A stretch of DNA of 64,000 bases from Domibacillus sp. DTU_2020_1001157_1_SI_ALB_TIR_016 (GCF_032341995.1 NZ_CP135439.1:1364001-1428000), one strand, 5' to 3'. Counted from the stretch's first letter, positions 1 to 9,469 are shown. Notes: generated by a model from the sequence alone, not told the origin. Program-made: numbers and translations.

Positions 1-519
1 GAAGAACTGTTCGAGCGTATTTTCAAAGAAATTATCTCTTACTTACGAACGAATGAACACACTTGGGACGGAAAAGAACTGACGGAAACGGCCGAGCTGC
101 TTAAACGGGCAAAATCGCTTTCCTACAAAGACGTACAAAACCATTTTACCCGTCATAACAGCTTGTTTTATCAGTACTTCACGATGCGTGAAAAGCAGTT
201 TGAAATTATCGAACGGCTTATTTCAGTCGTGATTTCTATTTCTCACCGTCCGGAGCAGGCGGAAATGATCGCTTCTTTTATGGAAGAAGTAAAAGGGAAT
301 ATTCACCCAGGCAATACTGCCAAGCTGCATTTAAGCCATTTAAATGATTTAAAACGGGAATTTGAAGAAATGCCTTTACCGAAAACACGCGAAGAGTTCG
401 AAGCACGTGCTGCTCTTTTGCAGTTTGTAAGGGAAATGGAACGATATCTCCGTATTAAAGCACGGTTCCGGGGCATGAAAAAAAGAGCAGCCCATAGGCG
501 CCGCCCTTCTGTTACATAA
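1..519 (+). CDS. yqjA: YqjA-like aromatic acid exporter family membrane protein, C-terminal part
   Basis: The reading frame is open from base 1, so the gene starts upstream and only the last 172 residues are present. This part looks like the soluble helical C-terminal domain of the DUF939/aromatic acid exporter family, with no membrane segments and a basic end rich in Lys and Arg. The assignment rests on that resemblance and on synteny: in B. subtilis yqjA precedes the epimerase/carboxyltransferase pair found next here. Its stop codon overlaps the end of the convergent miniprotein gene by 8 bases. The transported substrate is unknown. Confidence 0.6.
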   Translation, partial: EELFERIFKEIISYLRTNEHTWDGKELTETAELLKRAKSLSYKDVQNHFTRHNSLFYQYFTMREKQFEIIERLISVVISISHRPEQAEMIASFMEEVKGNIHPGNTAKLHLSHLNDLKREFEEMPLPKTREEFEARAALLQFVREMERYLRIKARFRGMKKRAAHRRRPSVT

Positions 520-607
520 ACATCGTTAAGCCAAACATAAGTGTTGAAATCAACATTGCAAATAACATTAAATACACAATAATCTTTTGAAATGTTTTAT
601 TACGCAT
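512..607 (-). CDS. prli42: Stressosome-associated miniprotein Prli42
   Basis: A 31-codon gene with a good Shine-Dalgarno (AAAGGAG, 6 bases from the ATG). The product starts MRNKTFQKIIVYLML, has one hydrophobic segment from about residue 9 to the C-terminus, and ends LTMFM. This fits the Prli42 family, single-pass membrane miniproteins that tether the stressosome to the membrane in Listeria and are conserved in Firmicutes. It converges on the yqjA end with an 8-base overlap. A strong promoter lies just upstream at 638-666. The family call is from motif recognition; a role in stress sensing is inferred. Confidence 0.75.
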   Translation of the reverse strand: MRNKTFQKIIVYLMLFAMLISTLMFGLTMFM

Positions 608-637
608 GAAACTCTCCTTTAAGGGTTGTTGAGTATT

Positions 638-666
638 ATTGTACCGGCAATGAAGCGGATTTTCAA
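638..666 (-). promoter_or_regulatory. SigA-type promoter for prli42
   Basis: On the minus strand TTGAAA (661-666) and TACAAT (638-643) are separated by 17 bases, about 30 bases upstream of the miniprotein start. This supports prli42 being a separately transcribed gene. Confidence 0.6.
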
Positions 667-730
667 CAGGCTCACTGCAGAAGAAACGCCATTTAACCGC
701 TTATCTATTTTCATCAAAGGGGATGGGAAC

Positions 731-1141
731 ATGAATAAAGTCGATCATATTGGCATAGCCGTTTCATCATTGGAAGCAGCACTTTCACTGTATACCGGGC
801 AGCTTGGCATGACTCATATCAAAACAGAAACAGTCGCGTCACAAAAGGTGCGCGTCGCTTTTATTGATGCCGGTAATGTAAAATTGGAATTATTAGAGCC
901 GGCTGCGCCTGACAGCCCAATCGCCCGGTTTATCCAAAAACGAGGGCCTGGCATCCACCATATCGCGTTTAACGTGAAAGATATCGAGACGAGAATAGCA
1001 GAGATGAAAAGCCGGGGAATTGAGATGATTCAAGAAGAGCCGGCCGCCGGTGCGGGAGGAGCTAAAATTGCTTTTATGCATCCGAAGTCAACAGGCAGCG
1101 TGCTGATGGAACTGTGTGAAAAAGGGGAGGGCAAAGCATGA
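731..1141 (+). CDS. mce: Methylmalonyl-CoA epimerase (VOC/glyoxalase fold)
   Basis: The 136-residue product begins MNKVDHIGIAV and has the two beta-alpha-beta modules of vicinal-oxygen-chelate enzymes, with metal-ligand candidates in DHIGIAV near the start and in GIHHIAFNV. It interconverts (R)- and (S)-methylmalonyl-CoA. I chose the ATG at 731, preceded by AAAGGGGATGG, over a longer frame from 626 because homologues start here. The stop overlaps the next start by 4 bases (ATGA), so it is translationally coupled to the carboxyltransferase. No methylmalonyl-CoA mutase is visible in the window. Confidence 0.9.
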   Translation: MNKVDHIGIAVSSLEAALSLYTGQLGMTHIKTETVASQKVRVAFIDAGNVKLELLEPAAPDSPIARFIQKRGPGIHHIAFNVKDIETRIAEMKSRGIEMIQEEPAAGAGGAKIAFMHPKSTGSVLMELCEKGEGKA

Positions 1142-2688
1142 AGGATATGTTTGATGCTATTCATTATTTGCAGGATAAACGGCGGGAAGTGGAATTGGGC
1201 GGCGGCGACGAGCGAATTGACAAGCAGCATGAAAAAGGAAAACAAACAGCACGTGAGCGGATTGACCTGCTTGTAGATGAAGGTACATTCGTCGAATTAA
1301 ACCCATTTGTCAAACATCGGAGCACAGACTTTGGACTTGACCACATCGAGGGGCCTGGAGACGGAGTTGTCACGGGATACGGGAAAGTAAACGGCCGTCC
1401 GATTTATTTGTTCTCACAGGATTTTACCGTTTTCGGAGGCGCTCTCGGTGAAATGCACGCACAGAAAATTGTTCACGTAATGGATTTAGCGGCTAAAAAT
1501 GGTGCTCCTTTTGTCGGTTTAAACGACTCAGGAGGAGCCCGTATTCAAGAAGGAGTCCTTTCGCTTGATGGATACGGCCAAATTTTTTATCGGAATGCGA
1601 TTTATTCAGGAGTGATTCCGCAAATCTCAGTTATTTTGGGCCCATGTGCAGGCGGCGCGGTGTATTCGCCGGCCATTACTGATTTTGTGTTTATGGTCGA
1701 CCAAACGAGCCAGATGTTTATTACAGGCCCCAAAGTGATTGAAACGGTAACAGGTGAAAAAATTTCGGCCGAAGATTTAGGCGGGGCGAAGGTACATAAC
1801 ACCGTCAGCGGCAATGCCCATTTTCGCGGCCGTACAGAAGAAGAAGTCATAGAAGGCGTGCGCACATTATTAACCTATCTCCCTCAGAACAATCATCAAA
1901 AAACACCTCTTTCTGCAGTAAAAGATGAAAGCGATTACCGAGACGACTTGGCGGATATAGTGCCATTTGACGGGCTTCGTCCATACGATGTGCGCCTCGT
2001 TGTCAGCCAAGTTGTCGATACAGGCTCTTTTATGGAAGTTCAAAAAGAATTCGCCAAAAACATTGTAGTCGGCTTTGCCAGAATAAAAGGAGAAGCGGTC
2101 GGTCTTGTCTGCAATCAGCCAAAATGTATGGCAGGAGGGCTCGATATCGATTCATCTGATAAAGCAGCCCGGTTTATCCGCTTTTGTGATTCGTTTAATA
2201 TTCCCCTTATTACATTTGAAGATGTTTCAGGCTTTTTTCCGGGTGTGAAGCAGGAGCTGGGCGGAATTATCCGCCACGGTGCCAAAATTCTGTACGCTTA
2301 TTCAGAAGCGACCGTGCCGAAAATTACAGTGATTTTAAGAAAAGCGTATGGCGGTGCTTATGTTGCCCTTAATTCAAAGTCCATTGGCGCTGACCTCGTA
2401 TTTGCCTGGCCGAATGCGGAAATTGCCGTTATGGGGCCTGAAGGCGCTGCAAATATTATTTTTGCCCGTGAAATTGCCGAAAGTCCAAATCCAGAAGCGG
2501 CCCGTCAGGCGAAAATAGAAGAGTACCGCAGAAAATTTGCTCACCCTTATGTGGCGGCAGCCCACGGGATCGTGGATGATATCATTGATCCGCGCGAAAC
2601 ACGCATTAAATTAATTCAGGCTCTTGATATGATGCGGACAAAACAAGAGGACCGGCCAAAGAAAAAACATGGAAACATGCCTTTATAA
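1138..2688 (+). CDS. yqjD: Acyl-CoA carboxylase carboxyltransferase (propionyl/methylmalonyl-CoA type)
   Basis: 516 residues, full length for the biotin-dependent carboxyltransferase beta family. Two crotonase-like halves are visible: the N-terminal half contains SGGARIQEG and GPCAGGAVYSPA, and the C-terminal half GYGGAYVALNSKS-like residues (RKAYGGAYVALNS). It transfers carboxyl from biotin to propionyl-CoA or the reverse. The epimerase partner is directly upstream, pointing to propionate/methylmalonyl-CoA metabolism rather than fatty-acid initiation. No biotin carboxylase or biotin carrier gene is adjacent, so these must be elsewhere. Confidence 0.9.
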   Translation: MKDMFDAIHYLQDKRREVELGGGDERIDKQHEKGKQTARERIDLLVDEGTFVELNPFVKHRSTDFGLDHIEGPGDGVVTGYGKVNGRPIYLFSQDFTVFGGALGEMHAQKIVHVMDLAAKNGAPFVGLNDSGGARIQEGVLSLDGYGQIFYRNAIYSGVIPQISVILGPCAGGAVYSPAITDFVFMVDQTSQMFITGPKVIETVTGEKISAEDLGGAKVHNTVSGNAHFRGRTEEEVIEGVRTLLTYLPQNNHQKTPLSAVKDESDYRDDLADIVPFDGLRPYDVRLVVSQVVDTGSFMEVQKEFAKNIVVGFARIKGEAVGLVCNQPKCMAGGLDIDSSDKAARFIRFCDSFNIPLITFEDVSGFFPGVKQELGGIIRHGAKILYAYSEATVPKITVILRKAYGGAYVALNSKSIGADLVFAWPNAEIAVMGPEGAANIIFAREIAESPNPEAARQAKIEEYRRKFAHPYVAAAHGIVDDIIDPRETRIKLIQALDMMRTKQEDRPKKKHGNMPL

Positions 2689-2771
2689 GCGGTGCTGCAG
2701 CGCTTGCTGGCTGATTTTTCCGCTTGAAATGTTTATAATGAAAAAGTGAGAAAATGTGGAGGTGCTGCGCG

Positions 2772-3887
2772 ATGAATGAAGAACGTTTAGTAAATGAATT
2801 TTTAGAACTTGTACAAACAGATTCAGAAACAAAGCATGAACAGGTGATTGCCCAGCTGCTTAAAAAGAAATTTGAAGACCTTGGCTTGGATGTTCATGAA
2901 GACGAGGCAGCGGCAAAAACAGGACATGGAGCCGGCAATTTAATTTGTACCCTGACGGGAAATAAACCGGGCGTTGACCCAATTTATTTTACCTCTCATA
3001 TGGATACAGTGGTTCCGGCCAACGGGGTAAAGCCTGTTGTAGAGAACGGCATCGTCAAAACGGATGGCACAACCATTTTAGGGGCGGATGATAAAGCCGG
3101 GCTTGCGGCCATGTTTGAAATGATCCGCCAGCTCAAAGAGCGTAATATCGAGCACGGAGACATTCAATTTATCATTACAGTCGGGGAAGAGTCCGGGCTT
3201 GTAGGAGCGAAAGTGCTTGACCCATCCCTTATCAAAGCTAAATACGGATTTGCTCTTGATAGTGACGGGGATGTCGGCAACATTATTATAGCCGCACCGA
3301 CGCAGGCCAAAATTACGGCGCATGTATACGGGAAAACAGCGCACGCCGGTGTAGCACCTGAAAAAGGCGTCTCAGCGATCACAATGGCTGCTAAAGCAAT
3401 TGCGCGCATGCCTCTTGGCCGGATTGACGAGGAAACGACTGCGAATATTGGCCGCTTTGAAGGCGGACAGGCAACCAATATCGTTTGTGATTATGTTAAA
3501 ATTTTGGCGGAAGCCCGCTCGCTTGTACCGGATAAAATGGAGGAGCAGGCGGGTAAAATGAAAGCCGCTTTTGAAGAAGTGGCAGCCGTAATGGGCGGAC
3601 GTGCAGAAGTAGAAATTGAAGTCATGTATCCAGGCTTTAAATTTGGTGCTGACGATCATGTTGTACAAGTAGCACAAAAAGCTGCCGCAAAAATCGGCCG
3701 GCCATCCGAGCTTTTAACAAGCGGCGGCGGAAGCGACGCCAATGTCATTGCCGGTTTTGGCATTCCAACTGTCAACCTGGCTGTCGGATACGAAGATATT
3801 CATACAGTGAACGAAAAAATGCCGGTAAAAGAACTAGTCAAGCTTGCCGAAATGGCGGTCGCTATTGTGGAAATTACAGCAGAATAA
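2772..3887 (+). CDS. yqjE: M20 family metallopeptidase, PepT/YqjE-like
   Basis: 371 residues. Zinc-site motifs of the M20 family are in order: TSHMDTVVP, GADDKAGLAAM and GEESGLVGA, then a dimerisation domain containing KTAHAGVAPEKG, and a late HTVNEKM histidine. Such enzymes cleave small peptides such as tripeptides in the cytoplasm. The ATG at 2772 follows GGAGG at 9 bases, so the six-codon upstream extension is rejected. A TATAAT -10 element lies at 2734-2739 with a weak -35, so it probably has its own promoter. A strong terminator follows. Confidence 0.88.
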   Translation: MNEERLVNEFLELVQTDSETKHEQVIAQLLKKKFEDLGLDVHEDEAAAKTGHGAGNLICTLTGNKPGVDPIYFTSHMDTVVPANGVKPVVENGIVKTDGTTILGADDKAGLAAMFEMIRQLKERNIEHGDIQFIITVGEESGLVGAKVLDPSLIKAKYGFALDSDGDVGNIIIAAPTQAKITAHVYGKTAHAGVAPEKGVSAITMAAKAIARMPLGRIDEETTANIGRFEGGQATNIVCDYVKILAEARSLVPDKMEEQAGKMKAAFEEVAAVMGGRAEVEIEVMYPGFKFGADDHVVQVAQKAAAKIGRPSELLTSGGGSDANVIAGFGIPTVNLAVGYEDIHTVNEKMPVKELVKLAEMAVAIVEITAE

Positions 3888-3891
3888 AAAA

Positions 3892-3921
3892 AGCAGCTGC
3901 CCGTTTCGGCAGCTGCTTTTT
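3892..3921 (+). terminator. Rho-independent terminator of yqjE
   Basis: A GCAGCTGCC/GGCAGCTGC stem with a 6-base loop, followed by TTTTTG, begins five bases after the yqjE stop. Confidence 0.85.
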
Positions 3922-4181
3922 GCTTGTATAAGAGCTCTTCAGCCATTTTTTTAAAGGAGTCACGCCGCTATAGACAATACAGCCTTGCCGCGTCTTTATT
4001 TTTTATTCATTGCATACAAATGTCTCTCTTGCAAAAGGGATAAGCACCTTCATAAATGAGCTCATTCGTAAAAAATAAAGAAATATAATAGTTTTACGGT
4101 ACCTTTATAGTATATGATAAGAAAATGAACGCAATGGCGGGCGCTGTTTGACCGTAAAGACCGACATCGATATGGGCACGA
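3922..4181. other. Intergenic gap with no recognisable gene
   Basis: About 260 bases between two converging terminators. It holds a 12-base palindrome AATGAGCTCATT (4055-4066) and a lone TATAAT (4084-4089), but no ORF with a start and Shine-Dalgarno on either strand. A 40-codon open frame on the minus strand runs from about 4004 into the yqjE end but has no credible start. B. subtilis has yqjF-I genes between yqjE and zwf, so this may be a deletion scar. Confidence 0.4.
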
Positions 4182-4209
4182 AAAAAGACGCCTTTTAAAA
4201 GGCGTCTTC
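4182..4209 (-). terminator. Rho-independent terminator of zwf
   Basis: An AAGACGCC/GGCGTCTT stem with an AT-rich 8-base loop, followed on the minus strand by a T-run, lies 11 bases after the zwf stop. Confidence 0.85.
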
Positions 4210-4219
4210 ATAAGAAAGA

Positions 4220-5719
4220 TTAGTTACATACATCTACATCAAGCATGTTCAGCGGCCACCAGAAGAAGCCGTCTTTCTCAAGGAGTGCATCGGCTGCCTG
4301 TGGTCCTTTCGTGTTAGCCGCGTAATTTGGAAACGGAGCTTTTTCCTCACGCCATGCTTTTGAAATGACATCCACAAAGCTCCAGGAAAGAGATACTTCA
4401 TCCCAATGCGTGAAGTTCGTTGAATCACCGCGCATGGCATCATGAATGAGCTTTTCATATGCTTCAGGTGTATTCATAATATCAACGCCGTTGTTTGCGT
4501 AGCTAAGCTTAACTGGTGTTGTTTCCAGCTGATGGCCGGCACGCTTTGCATTCAAGTGAAGCGTAATACCCTCTTCCGGCTGAATATGAATAACGAGCAA
4601 GTTTGGCTCCAATTCCTGATCATCCGGACGATAATACAGGTTCATTGGGATATCTTTGAACTGAACTACAATTTTTGTCGATTTCATCGGCATCCGTTTT
4701 CCTGTGCGGATATAAAATGGCACACCCGCCCAGCGGAAATTATCAAACATGATTTTTCCAGCTACATATGTTTCTGTATTGGACTGGGGATCCACATTGC
4801 TCTCCTGGCGGTAACCAAGAAGAAGTTCACCTTCATTCGGACCGTACTGGCCGCGGACAAAATAATCATTGACCGTTTCAGGCGTTAACGGACGCATAGA
4901 ACGGAAAGCCCGAACTTTTTCCAGCCGGATTTCTTCATCCTGAAGGCTGATTGGCGGTTCCATAGCAAGAAGGGCTACCATTTGCAGCATATGGTTTTGA
5001 ACCATGTCTTTTAATGCGCCGCTTGTTTCATAATAACCGCCGCGCTCTTCCACACCGAGCGTTTCGCTGGATGTAATTTGAATATTTGAAATATATCGGT
5101 TATTCCAAAGCGGTTCAAACAGCGCGTTGGCAAAACGGATTGTTTCGATGTTCTGCACCATTTCCTTGCCAAGATAATGGTCAATTCGGTAAATGTCTTT
5201 TTCATCAAATGATTGACGAATTTGGGCATTCAGCTCTTGAGCAGAAGGAAGATCATGGCCAAATGGCTTTTCAATCACGAGACGCCCAAAGCCTTCTGTA
5301 TCGGTTAAACCGTCTGCTTTTAAATGATCGGCGATTGTTCCAAAAAATTCTGGTGCCATCGCCAGGTAAAAAAGACGATTGCCACCGAGAGTATAAGTTT
5401 GGTCAAGCTCGTCGGCCAGTGTCCGCAATTCAGCATACGACTCGGAATCCGATACATCGTGCGGCAGATAATAAAAATGTGAAATAAATTCATCTATTTG
5501 GTCATGAAGAGAAGTGGATTTCATGACGGATTCTTTTACGTGTTCCCGGAACACTTCATTGTCCCATGGGCGGCGTGCTGTTCCGATTACGGCAAAGCCC
5601 GAAGCTAAATGTCCTTTCCGGTAAAGACGATAAAGGGACGGATATAATTTTCTTTTAGCCAAGTCTCCTGTTGCGCCGAACAGGATTGTCAGCGCTGATG
5701 GCGTTTCGAATTGTTTCAC
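4220..5719 (-). CDS. zwf: Glucose-6-phosphate 1-dehydrogenase
   Basis: 499 residues, full length. It oxidises glucose-6-phosphate to 6-phosphogluconolactone with NADP+, the entry to the oxidative pentose phosphate pathway. Residues 15-24 (GATGDLAKRK) form the nucleotide-binding fingerprint and residues 178-186 (RIDHYLGKE) the substrate/catalytic signature. The start is a GTG at 5719 with GGGG about 9 bases upstream; no in-frame ATG fits. It is divergent from rnz across 125 bases that contain TTTCAC-N6-GTGAAA (5766-5783). The 6-phosphogluconate dehydrogenase that often adjoins zwf in bacilli is not here. Confidence 0.95.
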   Translation of the reverse strand: MKQFETPSALTILFGATGDLAKRKLYPSLYRLYRKGHLASGFAVIGTARRPWDNEVFREHVKESVMKSTSLHDQIDEFISHFYYLPHDVSDSESYAELRTLADELDQTYTLGGNRLFYLAMAPEFFGTIADHLKADGLTDTEGFGRLVIEKPFGHDLPSAQELNAQIRQSFDEKDIYRIDHYLGKEMVQNIETIRFANALFEPLWNNRYISNIQITSSETLGVEERGGYYETSGALKDMVQNHMLQMVALLAMEPPISLQDEEIRLEKVRAFRSMRPLTPETVNDYFVRGQYGPNEGELLLGYRQESNVDPQSNTETYVAGKIMFDNFRWAGVPFYIRTGKRMPMKSTKIVVQFKDIPMNLYYRPDDQELEPNLLVIHIQPEEGITLHLNAKRAGHQLETTPVKLSYANNGVDIMNTPEAYEKLIHDAMRGDSTNFTHWDEVSLSWSFVDVISKAWREEKAPFPNYAANTKGPQAADALLEKDGFFWWPLNMLDVDVCN

Positions 5720-5844
5720 GATAGTAACCCCGCTTTTGAGTTTTCATTTTTATACTATTGCATTTTTTCACAAAACAGTGAAAGTGACAAGTATTTTTGT
5801 TTATGATACATATATGTCAAAAGAAGATAAACAAAGGAGTGTTT

Positions 5845-6765
5845 CTGATCGAACTTTTATTTCTTGGTACCGGGGCTGGCGTTCCTGGAAAACGGCGTAA
5901 TGTTACGTCCATCGCCCTGAAAATGCTGAATGAGCGCGGTGCAGTCTGGCTGATTGACTGCGGTGAAGCCACACAGCATCAAATTTTACATACGAGCTTA
6001 AAGCCGCGCCGCATAGAAAAAATTTTCATTACGCATTTGCACGGCGATCACCTTTTTGGACTGCCTGGATTACTTGGCAGCCGTTCATTTCAAGGCGGGA
6101 CGGAACCGTTAACCGTGTATGGGCCGTCCGGCATAAGAGCTTTTATTGAAACAGCTCTTTTAGTCAGCAATACTCATTTACAGTACCCTCTTTTAATCGA
6201 AGAAATTCAAGAAGGAATGGTGTTTGAAGACAGCCACATGCTTGTAACAGCCGAAAAGCTTGATCACGGAATTGATTCATACGGCTACCGGTTTGCTGAA
6301 AAGGAAAAGCCAGGCGAACTGCTTGTTGAGAAGCTGCGCGAAGATGGGGTTCCGCCGGGCCCCGTTTATAAAAAAATAAAAGAAGGACAGACGGTTACCC
6401 TCCCGGATGGGCGGGTTATTGACCCAGCTCCCTACACAAGCGGCCCGCAGCCGGGAAAAATCATCACTGTCCTGGGTGATACAAGACAGTGTGAAAGTGC
6501 TGTCCGGCTGGCTCTCAACGCAAACGTACTCGTTCATGAAGCGACGTTTGATGCGAAAAGTGAAAAGATGGCCCGTGACTATTTTCATTCAACTACGAAA
6601 CAGGCAGCCGAAACAGCGGAACGAGCTGGAGCTAAAAAACTATGCCTGACCCATATCAGCTCCCGCTATACGAAAGAAGAAGAACATCAGCTTGTAAAGG
6701 AAGCGGCTGAACGGTTCCCATCTGTTGTGATTGCACATGATTTCCTGGAAGTTCCGATTGATTAG
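5845..6765 (+). CDS. rnz: Ribonuclease Z
   Basis: A metallo-beta-lactamase-fold endonuclease that trims the 3' end of tRNA precursors lacking encoded CCA. The zinc motif [14 protein letters not shown], the N-terminal [11 protein letters not shown] and the DCGEATQ segment are all present. The start is uncertain: AAAGGAG at about 5833 points to a CTG at 5845 or ATC at 5848, giving about 306 residues, close to the B. subtilis 307. A longer frame from ATG 5797 has no Shine-Dalgarno and adds 16 unrelated residues. The stop overlaps that of the convergent reductase gene by 4 bases. Confidence 0.88.
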   Translation: MIELLFLGTGAGVPGKRRNVTSIALKMLNERGAVWLIDCGEATQHQILHTSLKPRRIEKIFITHLHGDHLFGLPGLLGSRSFQGGTEPLTVYGPSGIRAFIETALLVSNTHLQYPLLIEEIQEGMVFEDSHMLVTAEKLDHGIDSYGYRFAEKEKPGELLVEKLREDGVPPGPVYKKIKEGQTVTLPDGRVIDPAPYTSGPQPGKIITVLGDTRQCESAVRLALNANVLVHEATFDAKSEKMARDYFHSTTKQAAETAERAGAKKLCLTHISSRYTKEEEHQLVKEAAERFPSVVIAHDFLEVPID

Positions 6766-7577
6766 CGGATATAAGCATTGCCAAGGCGCTTTGATTGGAC
6801 AGCTGCTTCTTTAACGCCTGCTTCAATCGCCTGTTTTACCCGAAATTCATCGAATGTGCGCACAGCCGCTTCGGTTGTGCCGCCAGGACTTGTGATGGCT
6901 TTTCGGAGGGCAGCGGCCTGGCCGTTATGTTTGGAGAACATGCTGGCAGCGCCGAGCAGTGTCTGCATGAGCAGTTCCTTCGTTGTATCATGGTCCAGGC
7001 CAAGATCTTCGCCAGCCTGCTGGATCGCTTCTGCTACATAATAGAAGTAAGCAGGGCCGCTTCCAGAAACAGCCGTTACAGCATCCATTTTCGATTCATC
7101 GACCGTAATCACGGTGCCGATAGCCGAAAATAAATGAATGGCAGCAGCATGCTGTTCTTCTGTAACAAAGCGGTTCAGGGCAATCGCCGTAGCGGATTTT
7201 CTGACTGCAGCGGACGTATTAGGCATCGAGCGGATAATGGCACACGGCTTGCCGATCGTTTCCTCAATGAAGTCAAGGCTGACACCAGCAAGTAAACTGA
7301 CGATAACCGAATTCTCCTGAATAAAAGGCTGAATGCTTAACAGGCCGGCTTCTGCATCTTTCGGCTTCATAGCCAGCACAACCAGATCAGCATCCCGCAC
7401 AGCGGCGCCGGCTTCATAGCCGGTTTGAACCCCGAATTCATCCGCGAGCTGCCGCAGCCTGGCATCATTGGCTTTATTGGTTACATATGTATGGTCAGCC
7501 TTTAATGCACCGCTCTGCAGAGCTCCAGCGATGAGGGCTTCTGCCATAGAGCCCGCGCCGATAAAAACAGTTTTCAA
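6762..7577 (-). CDS. proI: Pyrroline-5-carboxylate reductase
   Basis: 271 residues from a TTG start. It reduces 1-pyrroline-5-carboxylate to proline with NAD(P)H. The Rossmann fingerprint [15 protein letters not shown] opens the protein, and [12 protein letters not shown] and the SPGGTTEA signature are in the C-terminal dimer domain. I prefer TTG 7577 because GGGAGG is 7 bases upstream; the ATG codons at 7592 and 7583 overlap or abut that Shine-Dalgarno. Position next to rnz and the yqjP-like gene matches B. subtilis proI. Confidence 0.88.
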   Translation of the reverse strand: MKTVFIGAGSMAEALIAGALQSGALKADHTYVTNKANDARLRQLADEFGVQTGYEAGAAVRDADLVVLAMKPKDAEAGLLSIQPFIQENSVIVSLLAGVSLDFIEETIGKPCAIIRSMPNTSAAVRKSATAIALNRFVTEEQHAAAIHLFSAIGTVITVDESKMDAVTAVSGSGPAYFYYVAEAIQQAGEDLGLDHDTTKELLMQTLLGAASMFSKHNGQAAALRKAITSPGGTTEAAVRTFDEFRVKQAIEAGVKEAAVQSKRLGNAYIR

Positions 7578-7616
7578 TTTCATTCCTCCCATTGCCTAAA
7601 CATTTTGACTTTTCAA

Positions 7617-7637
7617 GTGATTATGCGGAATAATCAC
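7617..7637. promoter_or_regulatory. 8-bp inverted repeat between divergent genes
   Basis: GTGATTAT and ATAATCAC are separated by 5 bases, midway between proI and the divergent hydrolase gene. The arms are perfect and there is no T-run, so an operator is more likely than a terminator. The binding protein is unknown. Confidence 0.35.
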
Positions 7638-7736
7638 CCATCTGTCAAGAGGAGAGGATAAAGGGAGTGACAATTCCTTTCTGAAACGCTGCATGAAATA
7701 GAACAATGAGTACATAAGCAAGAATGAGGTGAAAAA

Positions 7737-8702
7737 ATGGCGATTGAAATGTATAAGGATATTATAAAAATAACGGTGCCAACCCCTTTTCCAATCGGTG
7801 ACGTCAATACATATATTGTAAAAGGAGACCGGCTGACCCTGATCGATGCGGGTATTCGTACGGAAGAAGCAGACGCCGCCTTAAAAGCAGGATTGAAAAA
7901 CGCTGGCTACGAGGCTTCGGACATTGAACAAGTGGTTTTAACTCACCATCATCCTGACCATATCGGGCTTTTAGATCAATTTAACGTCCATATATATGGT
8001 CATGAGTACGCCAAAAATTGGCTTTCCTATAATGAGCCCTTTATGCAATGGCGCAAAGTGTTTTTCCTCGCTCTTTTTAAAGAGTTTGGTATTCCGGCAG
8101 ACAAGTACAAAATGGCAGCGAATCTAGAAAAAGCACTGTCTTTTGGATCGCAGAGGAGCCGGCTCAGCGGTTTTTTAAAAGAGGGAGATACTGTACCGGG
8201 CCTGCCGGATTTTCGTGTGTTTGAAACGCCGGGCCATGCACAGAGCCATCTTGTTTTTTACCGGGAAAAGGACGGCCTCCTTCTGGCCGGAGACCATATA
8301 CTAAAAACTGTTTCGTCAAATCCTCTGATTGAACCGCCAATGGAGGTGGGAGGGGAACGAAGCAAGTCACTGCTTCAATATCATCATTCACTGAAAAAAA
8401 TAATGGATCTGGATATCAGCCATGTGATGACAGGGCATGGGAATGATCTTTCATCGATCAAGCCGCTGCTTCAGCGCCGCTTTGAACGGCAGCACGAACG
8501 GGCTATGCTTGTTTTATCCATGCTTCAAAGCCGGCCTATGACTATGTTTGAGCTGTGTATCCAGCTGTTTCCGGAAGTATACGAAAAACAAACCGGCTTA
8601 ACGCTGTCTGAAACAGCCGGACAAGTCGATTATTTGCTCCAGCAGGGAAGTATTCGTGCAGACCGGGCAGAGGACGGAGCGATTTATTACTATGGAGCGT
8701 AA
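7737..8702 (+). CDS. yqjP: MBL-fold metallohydrolase, YqjP-like
   Basis: 321 residues. The zinc motif THHHPDHIG, a following GHAQSHLVF and AGDHIL give the metallo-beta-lactamase core; the last ~90 residues look like the winged-helix tail common in LACTB2-type proteins. Substrate is unknown. The ATG follows GAGGTG. The end overlaps the next gene by 11 bases, so the two are co-expressed. Confidence 0.8.
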   Translation: MAIEMYKDIIKITVPTPFPIGDVNTYIVKGDRLTLIDAGIRTEEADAALKAGLKNAGYEASDIEQVVLTHHHPDHIGLLDQFNVHIYGHEYAKNWLSYNEPFMQWRKVFFLALFKEFGIPADKYKMAANLEKALSFGSQRSRLSGFLKEGDTVPGLPDFRVFETPGHAQSHLVFYREKDGLLLAGDHILKTVSSNPLIEPPMEVGGERSKSLLQYHHSLKKIMDLDISHVMTGHGNDLSSIKPLLQRRFERQHERAMLVLSMLQSRPMTMFELCIQLFPEVYEKQTGLTLSETAGQVDYLLQQGSIRADRAEDGAIYYYGA

Positions 8703-9468
8703 TCAAGAAAAAGTTGTGGTGATCACAGGTGCTTCATCCGGACTTGGTACAGAACTTGCGAGGGCTGCCGGAGCAAAAGGATACCGTCTTGTGCTTCTTG
8801 CAAGACGGCTGGACCGGTTAAAGAAGCTGCAGAAGGAGCTGAGCGGACAGGGCGTCTCTGTCCGCGTGTTTGAAGCGGATGTGGCGGACAGGCAGAGAAT
8901 GGAAGAGGTGTTTAAACAAATAGGCACGGTTGATGTACTGATTAACAATGCGGGAGTCGGTTTTTTTACATGGGCACATGAAGCGAAGGCGGAGGAAACC
9001 AAGCAGATGCTTGATGTAAATGTGAGCGGGCTGATTACGTGCTGTGAACTGGTTATTCCGCACATGATGGCGCGCCGGAGCGGTCATATTATCAATATTG
9101 CGTCACAAGCCGGCAAGATGGCTACGCCAAAGTCAGCCGTTTATGCGGCAACAAAACATGCAGTACTCGGTTACACGAATAGCCTGAGAATGGAAATGAG
9201 CCGGGCCGGGGTGCTGGTGACGGCCATTAATCCCGGCCCGATTGCGACCCCGTTTTTTGATCAGGCCGACCCGGAAGGCACGTACGTAAAAAATGCCGGC
9301 CGTTTTATGCTGGACCCAAAAAAAGTAGCCGAAAAAACGATTGCCATCATCGGACGGCCGGTGCGGGAAGTGAATGTTCCGCGCTGGATGGCCGCAGGCA
9401 GCCGCATTCATTCCCTGTTTCCAAACGCAGTTGAAAAGCTGGGGAAAAACGCTTTTTTCAAAAAATAA
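8692..9468 (+). CDS. yqjQ: Short-chain dehydrogenase/reductase, YqjQ-like
   Basis: 258 residues. Classical SDR motifs are present: TGASSGLG for dinucleotide binding, NNAG, the serine in NIASQAG, and YAATKHA with the YxxxK catalytic pair. The start at ATG 8692 lies inside the end of the upstream gene; a longer frame from 8656 is not supported by homologues. The physiological substrate is unknown. A GC hairpin follows the stop, but its T-run is displaced by the repeat element described below. Confidence 0.85.
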   Translation: MERNQEKVVVITGASSGLGTELARAAGAKGYRLVLLARRLDRLKKLQKELSGQGVSVRVFEADVADRQRMEEVFKQIGTVDVLINNAGVGFFTWAHEAKAEETKQMLDVNVSGLITCCELVIPHMMARRSGHIINIASQAGKMATPKSAVYAATKHAVLGYTNSLRMEMSRAGVLVTAINPGPIATPFFDQADPEGTYVKNAGRFMLDPKKVAEKTIAIIGRPVREVNVPRWMAAGSRIHSLFPNAVEKLGKNAFFKK

Positions 9469-9469
9469 A

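Noticed and set aside
626..730. N-terminal extension of the epimerase gene
   Set aside because: No Shine-Dalgarno at 626, the added residues do not resemble the family, and the region holds the minus-strand prli42 promoter.
3874..4004. Open minus-strand frame of about 40 codons after yqjE
   Set aside because: No ATG/GTG/TTG with a Shine-Dalgarno, and its end overlaps yqjE and its terminator. Perhaps a remnant, but unsupported.
5766..5783. TTTCAC-N6-GTGAAA as a defined operator between zwf and rnz
   Set aside because: Only six-base arms in an AT-rich gap; it is mentioned under zwf but is too weak for a separate claim.
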